From: Diplodia intermedia
Taxonomy: Eukaryota > Ascomycota > Dothideomycetes > Botryosphaeriales > Botryosphaeriaceae
Assembly (NCBI GenBank): GCA_021495925.1
Contig: JAKEKT010000014.1
Coordinates: 310,001-374,000 of the forward strand
Direction of reading: 5' to 3'
Length of the DNA: 64,000 nt
Part shown: one piece after another, positions 33,313 through 43,022 of the stretch
Position numbering within the stretch: the first letter of the stretch is position 1
Layout of the letters: each line of letters begins with the position of its first letter
Notes under the pieces: generated by a model
Databases searched by the model: none
The model's input: only the letters and a program-made list of their open reading frames with translations
What the model was told of the DNA's origin: nothing
Made by a program: the position numbers and the translations under genes

Positions 33313-33407
33313 CTGGGTCAGACAAGGCTGAAACTTAAATAGACAGATTCGACACCATGTGTTCGGATTGAGGAATGCCTTTCCGTTGTCGGTTGATCAT
33401 CATCCAG
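33313..33407 (-). ncRNA. Box C/D snoRNA predicted to guide 18S methylation (CAAGGCTGAAACTT region)
   Basis: Box C ATGATGA (33403-33397) and box D CTGA (33321-33318) are closed by a CTGG/CCAG stem. The guide ending one nt before box D is complementary over 17 nt to the universal 18S segment CAAGGCTGAAACTTAAA, and a U-G wobble extends it to box D. The D+5 rule points to the first G of CAAGG. I believe this is the site called Gm1126 in yeast, guided by snR41, but that equivalence is from memory. The intron is 33443-33247. Confidence 0.85.
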
Positions 33408-33666
33408 AGAGGGGTGCAAAACAAGAAGACTTAGTGCCCATACCTTTTCTGGAAGAGGGATCAAGGGCGTGATTCAGAGTCAACATTCGACTTCGAACCA
33501 GCCCTCTTTCCCTAATGGAACCCGAGTGTCAAGGTTCAACGACCGCACTCGGATAGATCGGTGGGCGCCGGGTATCAAGGCATGGGGAACAGGCGGGCTT
33601 AGACTGGGGCAAAACGTTAGCTGAGCTGCTCTTGCCATTGCTGTACACGCATTGGAGGAACGGCGT

Positions 33667-33763
33667 GCGTTGTCAGGGTAATTCTAGAGCTTTTCTTATG
33701 AAATCCGCATGATCCTGAAGCAGGACTTGGATTTGTGGATAAGAATGTATCATCACTGGACGC
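33667..33763 (-). ncRNA. Box C/D snoRNA predicted to guide 18S methylation (GGTAATTCTAGAGCT region)
   Basis: Box C GTGATGA (33756-33750) and box D CTGA (33676-33673) are closed by GCGT/ACGC. The 15 nt directly upstream of box D are perfectly complementary to the universal 18S segment GGTAATTCTAGAGCT; the D+5 rule selects the second A of GGTAA. In human 18S this region carries Am159, guided by SNORD45-type RNAs (from memory, unverified). The intron is 33791-33604 with box D 70 nt from its acceptor. Confidence 0.85.
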
Positions 33764-33791
33764 GATGCACGAGGAGACAGTGGCGGCTTAC

Positions 33792-34144
33792 ACTGAGAAA
33801 AAAGGTAGACGAGGGCCACAGCGTGCAGGCGCAGGCGTGCAGAGGTCTGTGGCCCTGGAGCGCAGAGTTTGCGATGTTGAGAGGTTGAGGGTGTGGAGGT
33901 AGAAAACGCGACAGCTCGCTGGAATTTTAGTTGTAGCGACGCGCTAGCGCCTGCCGAGCTCGGCCCGGGCCCACCTGGTCACACGTGATCTCTGGCGGGG
34001 CTCAACTCAACCCGACCCTTCCACAAAGCACCAGATCGCACTGCTTTCCCACACGCTCATCTCTCACTAGGTCGACGAAATTCAGAGACGAAAAACCGCA
34101 TCAATTCATAAGTATCATCCAGGTCATACGTAGCGGCTAGCTAA
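33792..34144. other. Promoter/first exon of snoRNA host and 3' flank of aldo/keto reductase
   Basis: About 350 bp. The part next to 33791 is probably the first exon of the snoRNA host. The rest separates it from the stop codon of the aldo/keto reductase gene, which is transcribed in the same direction. No other feature was recognised. Confidence 0.4.
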
Positions 34145-35243
34145 TTAGGCCTTCTTGCCGTCCAGGTCCGTGAAGAATTCATAGCCAAAGTCGGCCGAGG
34201 AGTCGTTGAACCTCAGCTTCTTGTCAATGCTTTGCACCTTCTTCACGTCCTCGGCGTCAAGTTTGAAGTCGCCCTGCAGGTTCTGCTCGATGCGGGCAGG
34301 GGTCTTGCTCTTCGGGATCACCGAGTGGCCCTCTGCAATTCCCCAGGCAAGCGCGACCTGCGCGCCCGACTTGTTGTACTTCTTGCCAATCTCGTTGAGC
34401 ACCGGGTCGTCGATTAGCTTGCCGACATTGGACCCGTAGATCTCGTTCTGGTTTCCGAACGGCGAGTAGTGCGTGATGTGGACTGGCATCGTTAGCGTCA
34501 GGCATTGCCCGTTGGTATGCGCTCGATAATCACTTACTGCCCTTCTGACGGTGGAACTCGGAGAAGTCGCGCTGTTGCAGCCAAGGGTGCGACTCCAGCT
34601 GGTGCACGGCAGGAACCACCTCCGTCTCCTTGAGCAGGTGCTCAAGCTCTGCCCTGCTGAAGTTGGAAATGCCGATAGCCTTGGCCTTGCCCTTCTTGTA
34701 CACCTTCTCGAGCGCCTTGTAGGTGTCGACATAGTCAATCTTCTCCGTCTTCGTCTTGCCTGTAGATTGTGTTAGCAATCGTTCGGGGACACCGCGGATG
34801 CCAAAATACCGTTGCTGTCCTTGGGGAACACCTCGTCGCCCCGCCCGAAGGCAACCGGCCAGTGGATCAAATAAAGATCGACGTAGTCGGTCCCGAGGTC
34901 CTTCAGTGATGCATCGAGAGCCGGCTCAACGTCATCGGGGTGGTGCGCGTTGTTCCAGAGCTTGGTCGTCAGGAAGATTTGCTCGCGCGGAATACCGGAC
35001 TTCTTGATGCCACTACCAACGGCTGGCTCGGTTCCGTAGCTGTGGTCAGCAGTGGTTAGCAACGCGAACATGTCCGAGGGGGCCCTAATAAAACAGAACG
35101 TACATCCGGGCAGTGTCAATGTGCTTGTAACCGGCCTTGAGAGCCTCCAAGACAGCGGCTTCCTGCGAATCGGCGTCCTGCCAAGTCCCGAAGCCGACGG
35201 CTGGGATCTGAGCACCGGTGTTGAGCTTGAAAGTGGTCGTCAT
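34145..35243 (-). CDS. NADPH-dependent aldo/keto reductase (GCY1/YPR1-like)
   Basis: Cytosolic AKR that reduces aldehydes or ketones such as glyceraldehyde; the true substrate is unknown. Four exons in gene order: 35243-35104, 35039-34810, 34759-34538 and 34482-34145, giving 309 aa. The (beta/alpha)8 family start MTTTFKLNTGAQIPAVGFGT is followed by the tetrad: Asp and Tyr in HIDTARIYGTE (restored across the first intron), Lys in LTTKLWNN and His in YLIHWPVAF. AIGISNFSRAELEHLL is the PROSITE-type signature, and SVIPKSKTPARIEQNL is the NADPH 2'-phosphate site. The last join gives KGIHITHYSPFG. Length is as expected. A TATA-like atttaag lies about 100 bp upstream of the start. Confidence 0.94.
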
Positions 35244-36096
35244 AATTGTTGCGGTAATCTTGGGGGTTTCAACGCTGAGTTGCTGGAGAGGTATTGATGT
35301 GGTACGGAAGAATGCCCTTGTGCAGAGGGGGGGCAGAGCGGGGATTTAAGCTTCAAGAGCACATTATCAAAGTGTGACGTGCTTGTGGACCCCAAGGTGT
35401 CTGGCTAGCCACACATCATTACGTTGGTAGGCACCTTGTGGTCATTGTTCATAGGGCTGAGTTATGACGTGAAGTGGGCTTCCGTTCGTCCCGCCCGTTG
35501 CTAAGCGCTGTGGGGCAAGAAGATTCTCGTTATGCTCGCAGGGCAAAAAAGGATCCCCAACAGTGAGCACTGCGGCTCTGCACGACTGTGGCAAGACCGC
35601 AGTAGCACTAGGGTTGGCCGTTTCTACACTGTGGGCGCGAAGCAATGGTTGGAATTGGTCAGGAGCCAACGGAGCCACTACACTCGGAAAACTAAACGTC
35701 CGCTAATGAAGATCGGATCCTCTCGTCAGCGAGACGAGCGATTTCACAATTGCAGCAGAGGCCAGATGGAGATACATCTTTACCGTGTACAGATGCCTGC
35801 TAGAGCGCCGCTGGCGTTCTTTCGTGATATTCGCGATGCGTCACGAAACATACGATTGTCACCAGATGCGCCAAGCTAAGTGGGGAACGCGAAGAAGATC
35901 AGCGGGCGTGCCGCGGAAGCTTATTTACTGAGCATTGTGCTGCACCTTCTTAAATGGGAATCTTCGACAATATTAAATCCCCCGCATCTCCAGATCAAGG
36001 TGCGACCTTCGGGACGCAAACCCCTTGCCAAAGTGCACACTCCACAATAACCATTACAGACTGACCACCATTACAGACTCATTGTATCTAGGGCGA
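35244..36096. other. Intergenic, promoter of the aldo/keto reductase
   Basis: About 850 bp between the AKR start and the stop of the GPI-protein gene. Only short frames without motifs occur. No stress-element cluster or repeat was recognised. Confidence 0.45.
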
Positions 36097-36732
36097 TTAG
36101 AGCGCCAGCATGCCGACAATGCCGACGAGCCCAGCCAGGCCAGCACCGACAGCGGTGGGAAGAGCAGCGCCACCGGTGGATGAGGACGAAGCTCCGCTGC
36201 TACCGCTGGTCTCAGAGGAGCTGTCTGAGTCCGAGGTGCTCGTCGAGTCCGAAGTCGAAGAAGAGCGGGAGGACGAGCGAGTGGCAGTAGCGTTGGCCGA
36301 GGAGTTACCAGCAATGACGCTGGAGACAACGGACGAAATAGAAGAGGCAGTGGTGTTGCCGGTGGCGGTGGCCGAGGGTGCGGCGGTCACGGTTGCGGCC
36401 GCAGTCGCCGCAGCGGAAAGATAGCCTTGGACGTCGCTGGGCAGCGCAGAGATCCAGGACTCAGCACTGCCGGAAGCAATCTCAGCGGCGATGGCCGAGG
36501 AAGCGGCCGCCTGGTTGGTGACGGCAACCGCAAGGAGCGAGCTCGGCAGGGCGGTGTAGAGAACGGATATGATGGAGTCACTATGATGATGTTAGGATGA
36601 AGCACGGAAGCGACGGGATAGACGGGGGACCAACACGTCCACAGCGCTGCCGCTGTCCTGCCTCTGATGGAGCTGGGGCGAGGCCATGGCCGAGGACGTC
36701 AAGGCGAGGAGAGTGACCGTCTTGTACTGCAT
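36097..36732 (-). CDS. Small Ser-rich GPI-anchored cell-wall/membrane protein
   Basis: Two exons in gene order, 36732-36635 and 36580-36097, giving 193 aa. The N-terminus MQYKTVTLLALTSSAMASPQ is a signal peptide with likely cleavage after Ala17 or later. A Gln/Ser segment, a helical Ala-rich domain (residues about 33-85) and a Ser/Thr/Asp-rich stalk (RSSSRSSSTSDSTSTSDSD) follow. The C-terminus GAALPTAVGAGLAGLVGIVG ends in a hydrophobic tail preceded by small residues, a GPI-attachment signal. The intron has an unusual GTTGGT donor, the only GT in reach that keeps the frame, with a CTAAC branch and CATAG acceptor. Function is probably structural at the cell surface. Confidence 0.8.
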
Positions 36733-38494
36733 CTTGGTGAAAGTTGCGACTTGAGTTGGAGCGAGTGTATTGGGTTCAAGAAAGCAGACGTGAGTTGACA
36801 GGAGACGGATGGGGAGCTAGGGAGAAGGTATATAGCGGTTGGGAAGAGCTTCTCAGCCAGGCGGGTATGACCTGGCCGGGAAAGTGATCCTTGGCTCCAT
36901 TTGGTGGCGCTTTTCGAGGCATTTGCTTCCGTTTAGGCGCCTTCTCCGCAGTCGATCCGCCCGCGTGCCGCGTCAAGCTTCGTCGTTCCTTTTTCGATGG
37001 CCTCCCATTCGACGAGTGCTGGGATGCCTGACTGACCAAAACACGCCGGCAGGCCCGATCGCGCAGGCTATGCACGACGGCTGCTGCCGCCCAGCAAACT
37101 CTGCAAAGATGCCGCCAAGCCATGGTCAATAATAGAATCTGGACGCGTCGCACCACGCGTGGCATTGCCTTCACCGCCGAGAGCTGCCCTGCTCGCTGCT
37201 AGCCCCTTCTGGCACGTTTATTGTGGCTTTGCTGCGAGATGTCTCATACCCCTGATAGTGAATAGCTCCTTAAAGCGCCTCCCTGTCCAATGCAGCAAAG
37301 TGGCTTACCATGGATGCCTGGTTTTCCTTGGCGAGAGCTTGTGCCGTCACCCCAGAATCAGACGTCGGTGGAGATGCGTGCGCGTGCGGACCGCTGCTTG
37401 TCGCCGTAGTTACACACTCTTCCGATGAGATCAATCTTGTCCTTCTCGGACTGGGCCATGTTCGGACTCACCGCTGTGCGACGCGAGTTCCTTCATCAAT
37501 TTAGCGCGGGCGCGGACAAACTTTATCCGGCCCAGGGCGCTCGTAGACTCGGCTTCTCTGTCTCAAGGGAAAGTGGGAAAGCAAAGTCGGCGTTGCTGAG
37601 TCGCAGCTCATCTCTGCCCAGACGCCGGATGCAAAACCTGGAATGTCTACCGCATGATTCAACTTTGTTGCCGAAGGAAACTCCACCTGGTTCAGCGCAA
37701 TCCGCCAGCATCGGCGGCCTTGCAATGCTCCCACAGGATGGACGGTGGCGTCAATGTGTACAGCTTCATCGTTCTCTATGAGGCTTTAAGCTCATCGAAG
37801 GCTCCGGTTGCGTGCTGAATAGAGTGCGATGCTGGTGCAACCGCGAACCCACGCACGGGCTGGGCTGGCCGCATGACAGGCAGCCCTTCCATTGCTGTTC
37901 CATGCATTGATGATGTTCTGCGCCGCCGTACGACAGAGCTCCTGCCCGACGGCGTCCTGGAGAGGGCGAGTGCTGACTGACGTGGATTCCGGCGCCAGAG
38001 ACCAGTGAGCAAGTCAAATGTCGCAAGCCAGGCCGAGGGTTGTTGCGAGTCATGCGGGGAGAGCGGGCGTGGTATAGCAGAGTCACGGCGAATGAGCGGA
38101 AGCGGCGGGGCGGCTGCTGGAGGCGGAAGCTTGGACTCCTGGGAATGCCGCTGTGCCGCTGGCTTGGGTCGGCAGCCATGTGGCCCACTGGCAGCTGGGC
38201 CAGCATCTGCCGCAGAGCCGTCATGGTCGCCACGCCGCGGCACCGATGGAGGTTTGCAGCGGTGGCGGGGCCGGTGGCTAAATGTGCAGCTGCAAAACGC
38301 CTGTACGGAGTACTGGTGACTGTGTAGCGCGCGCCCGACGAATAACCGGCGCTCGGAAATAGCCTACCGGCTCCCGAATAGCGCATTACGGGCGCAACAA
38401 GGGACGGGCGATCCTACACTAAACATCTACACTCTACAATCCACTTCCAGGCCGTGCCCCCATTTCCTGCCACTCCCCTTCCGGACCTGGCGAC
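36733..38494. other. Intergenic between the GPI-protein gene and SIR2 (divergent promoters)
   Basis: About 1.76 kb between two divergent starts. Frames on both strands lack motifs and splice support. No tRNA, repeat or transposon ends were seen. Confidence 0.45.
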
Positions 38495-40298
38495 ATGGCC
38501 ACCGGCGAGGTGTTGGCCAACCGGAGGGACCTTCCCGTCGTAGATCTTACCAATACCGATTCCGCCGCGCGATCCTCCGCCGAACAGGCCAAAAGCGCCT
38601 CCGACGGCCATGCGCCGAGCGTGCACGACGACAGCGACGACCAAATCGACAACGCCTCGCTGTACGAGGAGCTGCTGGACGAGGTCGACCCTTTCGACCT
38701 TGGTGCCGGTACACAATCCCCAATCCCTCGCGCTCGGCGTGGACTGATCGCATCGCACCAGGACCCGATGTCTGCACTGTGCAAGAAGCCAGAGCGTACC
38801 GGAAGCGCCTGCGCGAGGTCGGCGCCGGTCCCTTCGTCTACGAGACCGTCACCACCGGCAAGGTTTCCGCCAAAAAGCTATGCACTGCCTTCGGCCTCAA
38901 ACCCCCCAGCTTCCTGGACGGCGCGCCCGACAGCTCCTATTACCAGCTGCTAGGGTTGGCCATTGCCAGAGAACTCTCCAAGAGACACCGTCTGCCTGAG
39001 CACTCGACCATCGAAGATGCCGCCCGCCTCCTGCAGAAAAGTAAGAATATTATGGTCATTACGGGCGCAGGTGTGAGTATGCCCGGTCCTGGTTGCATTA
39101 TACGGGTTCGAGCGTGGCTTGCGCTTTTCGGAGAAATACGTATGCAGACGAGCTGTTGCGACTGACTCTAGATATACCAGATCTCAACTAGTCTCGGCAT
39201 CCCCGATTTCCGTTCTAAAAACACGGGTTTCTATTCGAAACTCCGCGAGATGGGGTTCGAGGACCCGGAGCAAGTGTTCGACATTCACAACTTCGACGAA
39301 GACCCTACGTAAGTGTCGGCCGCGGGCTTCCCCAGGCGAAGCTGATTCAGATTAGTATATTTTACAAACTAGCGGGCGACATACTCCCTGACCTCTACAA
39401 CTGGACTCCCACCCACGAATTCATACATCTCCTGCAACAGAAGGGCAAACTCCTCACCAATTACACCCAGAACATTGACAACTTGGAAAGCCACGCTGGC
39501 ATAGACCCGGAAAAGTTGGTGCAGTGCCACGGCTCATGGGCGACTGCTACCTGCCGCAAGTGTGGCCATCAGATCCCCGGAGAAGAGATATTCCCAAACA
39601 TCCGCGAGCAAAAGGTGGCCGAGTGCAAGGAGTGCATTCGCCAATTGGCAGTCCCTCGGCCTGGCATGAAGAGAAAGCGAAGCTCAAATGGTGGCTCTCG
39701 CAAGAGAAGGCAGAGTGATGATGACGACGACTCTGACGGTCAGTACGACATTCCGCAGCCTGGAGTCATGAAGCCGGACATTACGTTTTTCGGCGAAGGC
39801 CTTCCGAAGCGCTTCTTTACCCGCCTCAAAGATCACGACAAGGACATCACAGACCTTGTCATCGTCATTGGGACCTCCATGAAGGTCGCCCCGGTCTCCG
39901 AGGTTCCTCAAATCCTGTCGCCCGATGTGCCGCAAATCTACATTTCGCGAGATGTAAGTCCCGTCTGGTTTGTGGGGCTTGGGTTGTAACTGATCACTAT
40001 CCAGCCCATTCGTCACATTGACTTCGATGTCAATTTGCTAGGCGATTGCGACGTTGTCGTGGCCGAGCTGTGTCGCCTTGCTGGGTGGAATCTGGAACAC
40101 AAGATGATTCCGGAGGGTCTCAGGGCCGAAGTTGACGCCGTTGAGACGGATGACGATGAGAAACACACATGGAAAGTTTCTCTGCCCGAAAGCGCCAATT
40201 CGGATAAGGTCCTTGTGGTCAAGCCGGGAGAGGTCAAGCTCGAGGAGACCGGTTCCGAGAAGGTCAAGTCTGAGGACCCTGCCAAAGTCTCTGGCTGA
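38495..40298 (+). CDS. NAD-dependent histone deacetylase of the Sir2/Hst1 family
   Basis: Nuclear class I sirtuin; removes acetyl groups from histone lysines using NAD, acting in silencing. Five exons: 38495-38708, 38762-39072, 39181-39308, 39356-39953 and 40005-40298, giving 514 aa. An acidic N-terminal region precedes the Sir2-type helical part (REVGAGPFVYETVTTGKVSA). The NAD site is rebuilt across intron 2 as ITGAG-ISTSLGIPDFRS. Further motifs are NYTQNIDNLE, the catalytic His in LVQCHGSWATATC, two zinc Cys pairs (CRKC and CKEC, around residues 285 and 308), MKPDITFFGEGLP and IVIGTSMKVAPVSE. A basic, acidic-flanked insertion (KRKRSSNGGSRKRRQSDDDD) interrupts the zinc module and is a likely nuclear signal. 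It converges on the MutM-like gene. Confidence 0.95.
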
Positions 40299-41000
40299 AT
40301 GATTTGGAAGACACGTTTTCGCTCTCCACACCAAGGCTTGCTACAGCCAAGCCATGCTATCTAAGCAAAGCCTACACGATTATTTCCTTTCTGATCCGTT
40401 GCCTGTACGGTGGCGGTCTCGGCTCACTCGGATCACATTATAAGAGAGGTGTTCATCACGGTTGTTTCGGTTATTCGGGATCTCTTCCTTCTCATTCGCT
40501 TGTTGCACTTTTATACATTATCGGCGTGCATGGGGCGGTACTGGACCGACAGCTTCCCAAAAGGTAGCCTCTCATTTTGCGGTTTGCTTTGCAGGCTTTC
40601 ACTTTTGCTCTTTCCAAGGGGCTGTGTAGATATCCTTGATGGCCTTTTGCTTTTCCGCGCCATCCCCCACTCGATTTCACGGCTGAAAAGGCGTATAGAT
40701 GGGCATGCTATTCGTTCGGTTAATGAGAAGATGTAAGGTGCGAGTTCGTGCTCACTACGTTCTGATATCATTATAGAATTCATGGTTCGGTCCTCTCCTG
40801 TCTTTGTTCCACGGCGGTTTTTGGTTGGCGCGCAGCGTCGGACAAGTGTATCCTACCCAAGATCGAAAAGAGCTGACGCTTGCGCCCTTTCCTGACGTTG
40901 TCTCAATGATCTTGAATAATAGCCGAAACCAATCCACTCACCCACTCCGCAATAAGTCTACTGGCACAGTGAGGGGCCTGGTGCCCCACACCACGATCCT
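40299..41000. other. Convergent 3' spacer
   Basis: About 700 bp between the SIR2-family and MutM-like stop codons. No supportable gene; short motif-less frames only. Confidence 0.5.
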
Positions 41001-42250
41001 TCACTTGTTACGCGCAGAGCGGCGCCGTCCTGACTCCGGTTCCTTCGCCGTCATCTTCTGTCCAATCTTCTTAGCGGTTGCTCCGTCCTCGTCTTTCTTA
41101 GCGCTACCCTTCTTCGTCCTCTTTGCGGTCGGTTTGTCTTCTTTGCCCTCTTCATTTTCTTGCTTCACATCCTCCTCTTGTTCCTCCTTCTTCGCTCGGC
41201 GTCGCTTCGAACCGTTGCCAGCCAATCCGTTACTCGCAGCGGTAGGCTTGTGCTCCGTTTCTTCGTCGTCCTCTTGCTCGGATGCACCGACGTCCCCGGC
41301 AACGGCGCCGGTCTTCTTTTGCACGCTGGGAACGACGGCTGAAGTGCGGCCACCGACTTTGAGGAAGGTGATGTTGGCGCCGTTGGGGAGCTTGTTGGCG
41401 TCTTTCTTGCCCTTTCCCCAGCGGTGCTTCATTAACCCTGAGGTTGATACATGCATTAGCCAGAGAAGTACAAAAGCTGGAAGGTGCGCTACTAATGCCT
41501 ACAATCTTCTGGGAATTTGTCGGATTCCGCCAGCGTCTCGCACGCCAGGTCACAGACGTACATGAGGGCGTCGTGCAGCTGTTTGATCTGGGCGTCGCTG
41601 AAGGTATTGCTGTACTGCTCAGGGTGGATCTTGGCCTGATAGAGCACCTCGTCGCCAACCCAATTACCGACGCCGCTGATGTTAGCCTGGTCCAGTAGCA
41701 GAGCCTTGACGGGAACCTTTTTGCTCCTCAACTTCTTTGCTAGCCAGTCGACGGTCAAGATGTCCTTGTCAATGACAGGATCTGGCCCATTCTCCTTGAG
41801 CGGGCTCACTTTCCTCAGCTCCTCACCCGGCGCATCAATCAGCCGGATCCTGCCAAGGCGGCGGGCATCGATGAAGGCGGCCTCGCACTTGTCGTCGCCG
41901 TCCATCTCAAGGACGAACTTCCAGTACTTGGGCGGCCACTCGGGATTCTCCTCTTTCGCGGGCTTGCTGTAGTGGGCAGAGTCGTCATTGGAGAACTTCA
42001 TCCAGCCGCTCATACCAAAGTGCATCAGCGGGTGCGGCGGCTCCGACATGACCAGCCAGAAGTACTTGCCCTGCTGCCGGGCGTCGACGACCTTTTTGCC
42101 GGCCATGGCCTTCTGGAAGGCCGACGCGCTCGTGCCGACCTTGCCGTAGATGATGTCGTCCTCTTGGGTGCGCACGGCGCGGATCGTCTTGCCCACGACG
42201 TGCTTGCGCAAAAAGTGGACGATGCGCGCGATTTCCCCGATCTCAGGCAT
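41001..42250 (-). CDS. Formamidopyrimidine-DNA glycosylase (Fpg/MutM)-like base-excision enzyme
   Basis: Bifunctional DNA glycosylase/AP lyase of the Fpg/Nei family. Two exons in gene order, 42250-41503 and 41437-41001, giving 394 aa. The start MPEIGEIARIVHFLRKHVVG supplies the Pro2/Glu3 pair used in catalysis, with Ile-Gly in place of the bacterial Leu-Pro. The conserved Lys lies in ARQQGKYFWLVM. HFGMSGWMKF, the helix-two-turn-helix NISGVGNWVGDEVLYQAKIH and, across the intron, FPEDWLMKHRWGKGKK follow. The C-terminal zinc finger of bacterial Fpg is missing, as in plant and fungal members. Instead there is a Lys/Glu-rich tail (about 130 residues) with nuclear-signal-like KRRRAKK and KRTKK. Confidence 0.93.
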
Positions 42251-43022
42251 TGTTGGTGTGTTTTGGCCTCGACGGTGTTGCTGAGCGGGACCGCGCGCGT
42301 AGACCCAGCGAGTTAGGAAAGGGATGCTGTGAGACGGGGTCAATGACAGACCTAAGGAGCGGAGGTGATGACGCTGACCTGCCGATCGCGCCAACGCGAA
42401 GTCACGCGTGTGGACCCCAACCTCCTTCACGTCCCTTTCTCACGCGTCACTCATAGCCCTGTCTTGTTCGTCCCTTGCCCACATCTACTAGCCCGTCAGC
42501 CAACACGGCTTCGTCCCTTCTCTGCGCTGCGGGGAACAAGCCGCCAAACGCACCATCTTGATGTGACTACGGCTGCGGCTACGGCGCGGCCTTGACATCC
42601 GGCCTCGTCGTCTGAAGGACGCACTGCGTTGCACCTCGCATCGACGAGCGGCATTCGGAGATGCCGATTAACCTTGTGTTGGTGGATGAGCCATCCATAT
42701 TGTGCGCGCCCAGCCTCGTGCGTCAGCGAGCAGCGAGCACCCAGCCCAGCCGATCCTTCGCCCCCAAGCTTCAAGCAAGGCCGAATCGCCCGCTGCTGAA
42801 GGCTTCAATGGGGGCCTTAATCCAGTCGCCCTCGTACCCTGGCCACATCGCCCACTTTTAAGCAACACGTCCTGCTGAACCCGCACTCCTTCGTCGTACA
42901 CCGGCTCTTGAACACTACGCTTGCCCCCGGATGGAACTGCCCGGCCAGCAACTGCTCTTTCGTATGCACCCCGATCCTTTGGCTTCCGACTCGTGGCCGA
43001 ATTTTCTGTCTGATCCGCAACC
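42251..43022. other. Divergent promoter region, MutM-like gene and membrane-protein gene
   Basis: About 770 bp between two divergent starts. No further gene recognised. Confidence 0.45.

Larger units (their letters stand above)
32802..33850 (-). ncRNA. Spliced non-coding snoRNA host transcript (inferred)
   Basis: Reading on the minus strand, four introns can be drawn: 33791-33604 (GTAAGC...CCCCAG, branch GCTAAC), 33443-33247 (GTATGG...GCTTAG, branch GCTAAC), 33246-33000 (GTACGA...GCTTAG, branch ACTAAC) and 32999-32802 (GTATCT-like GTACTT...TATTAG, branch CTGAC). The 188, 197 and 198-nt introns each carry one C/D snoRNA whose box D lies 62-71 nt before the 3' splice site. The 247-nt intron carries an H/ACA candidate. 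The only sizeable internal exon (33603-33444) has no conserved protein frame and contains a 7-bp hairpin CCGAGTG/CACTCGG. Introns 2/3 and 3/4 abut with no exon between them. The transcript ends are unknown. Intronic snoRNA hosts of this kind are known in filamentous fungi; this model is inference. Confidence 0.55.
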
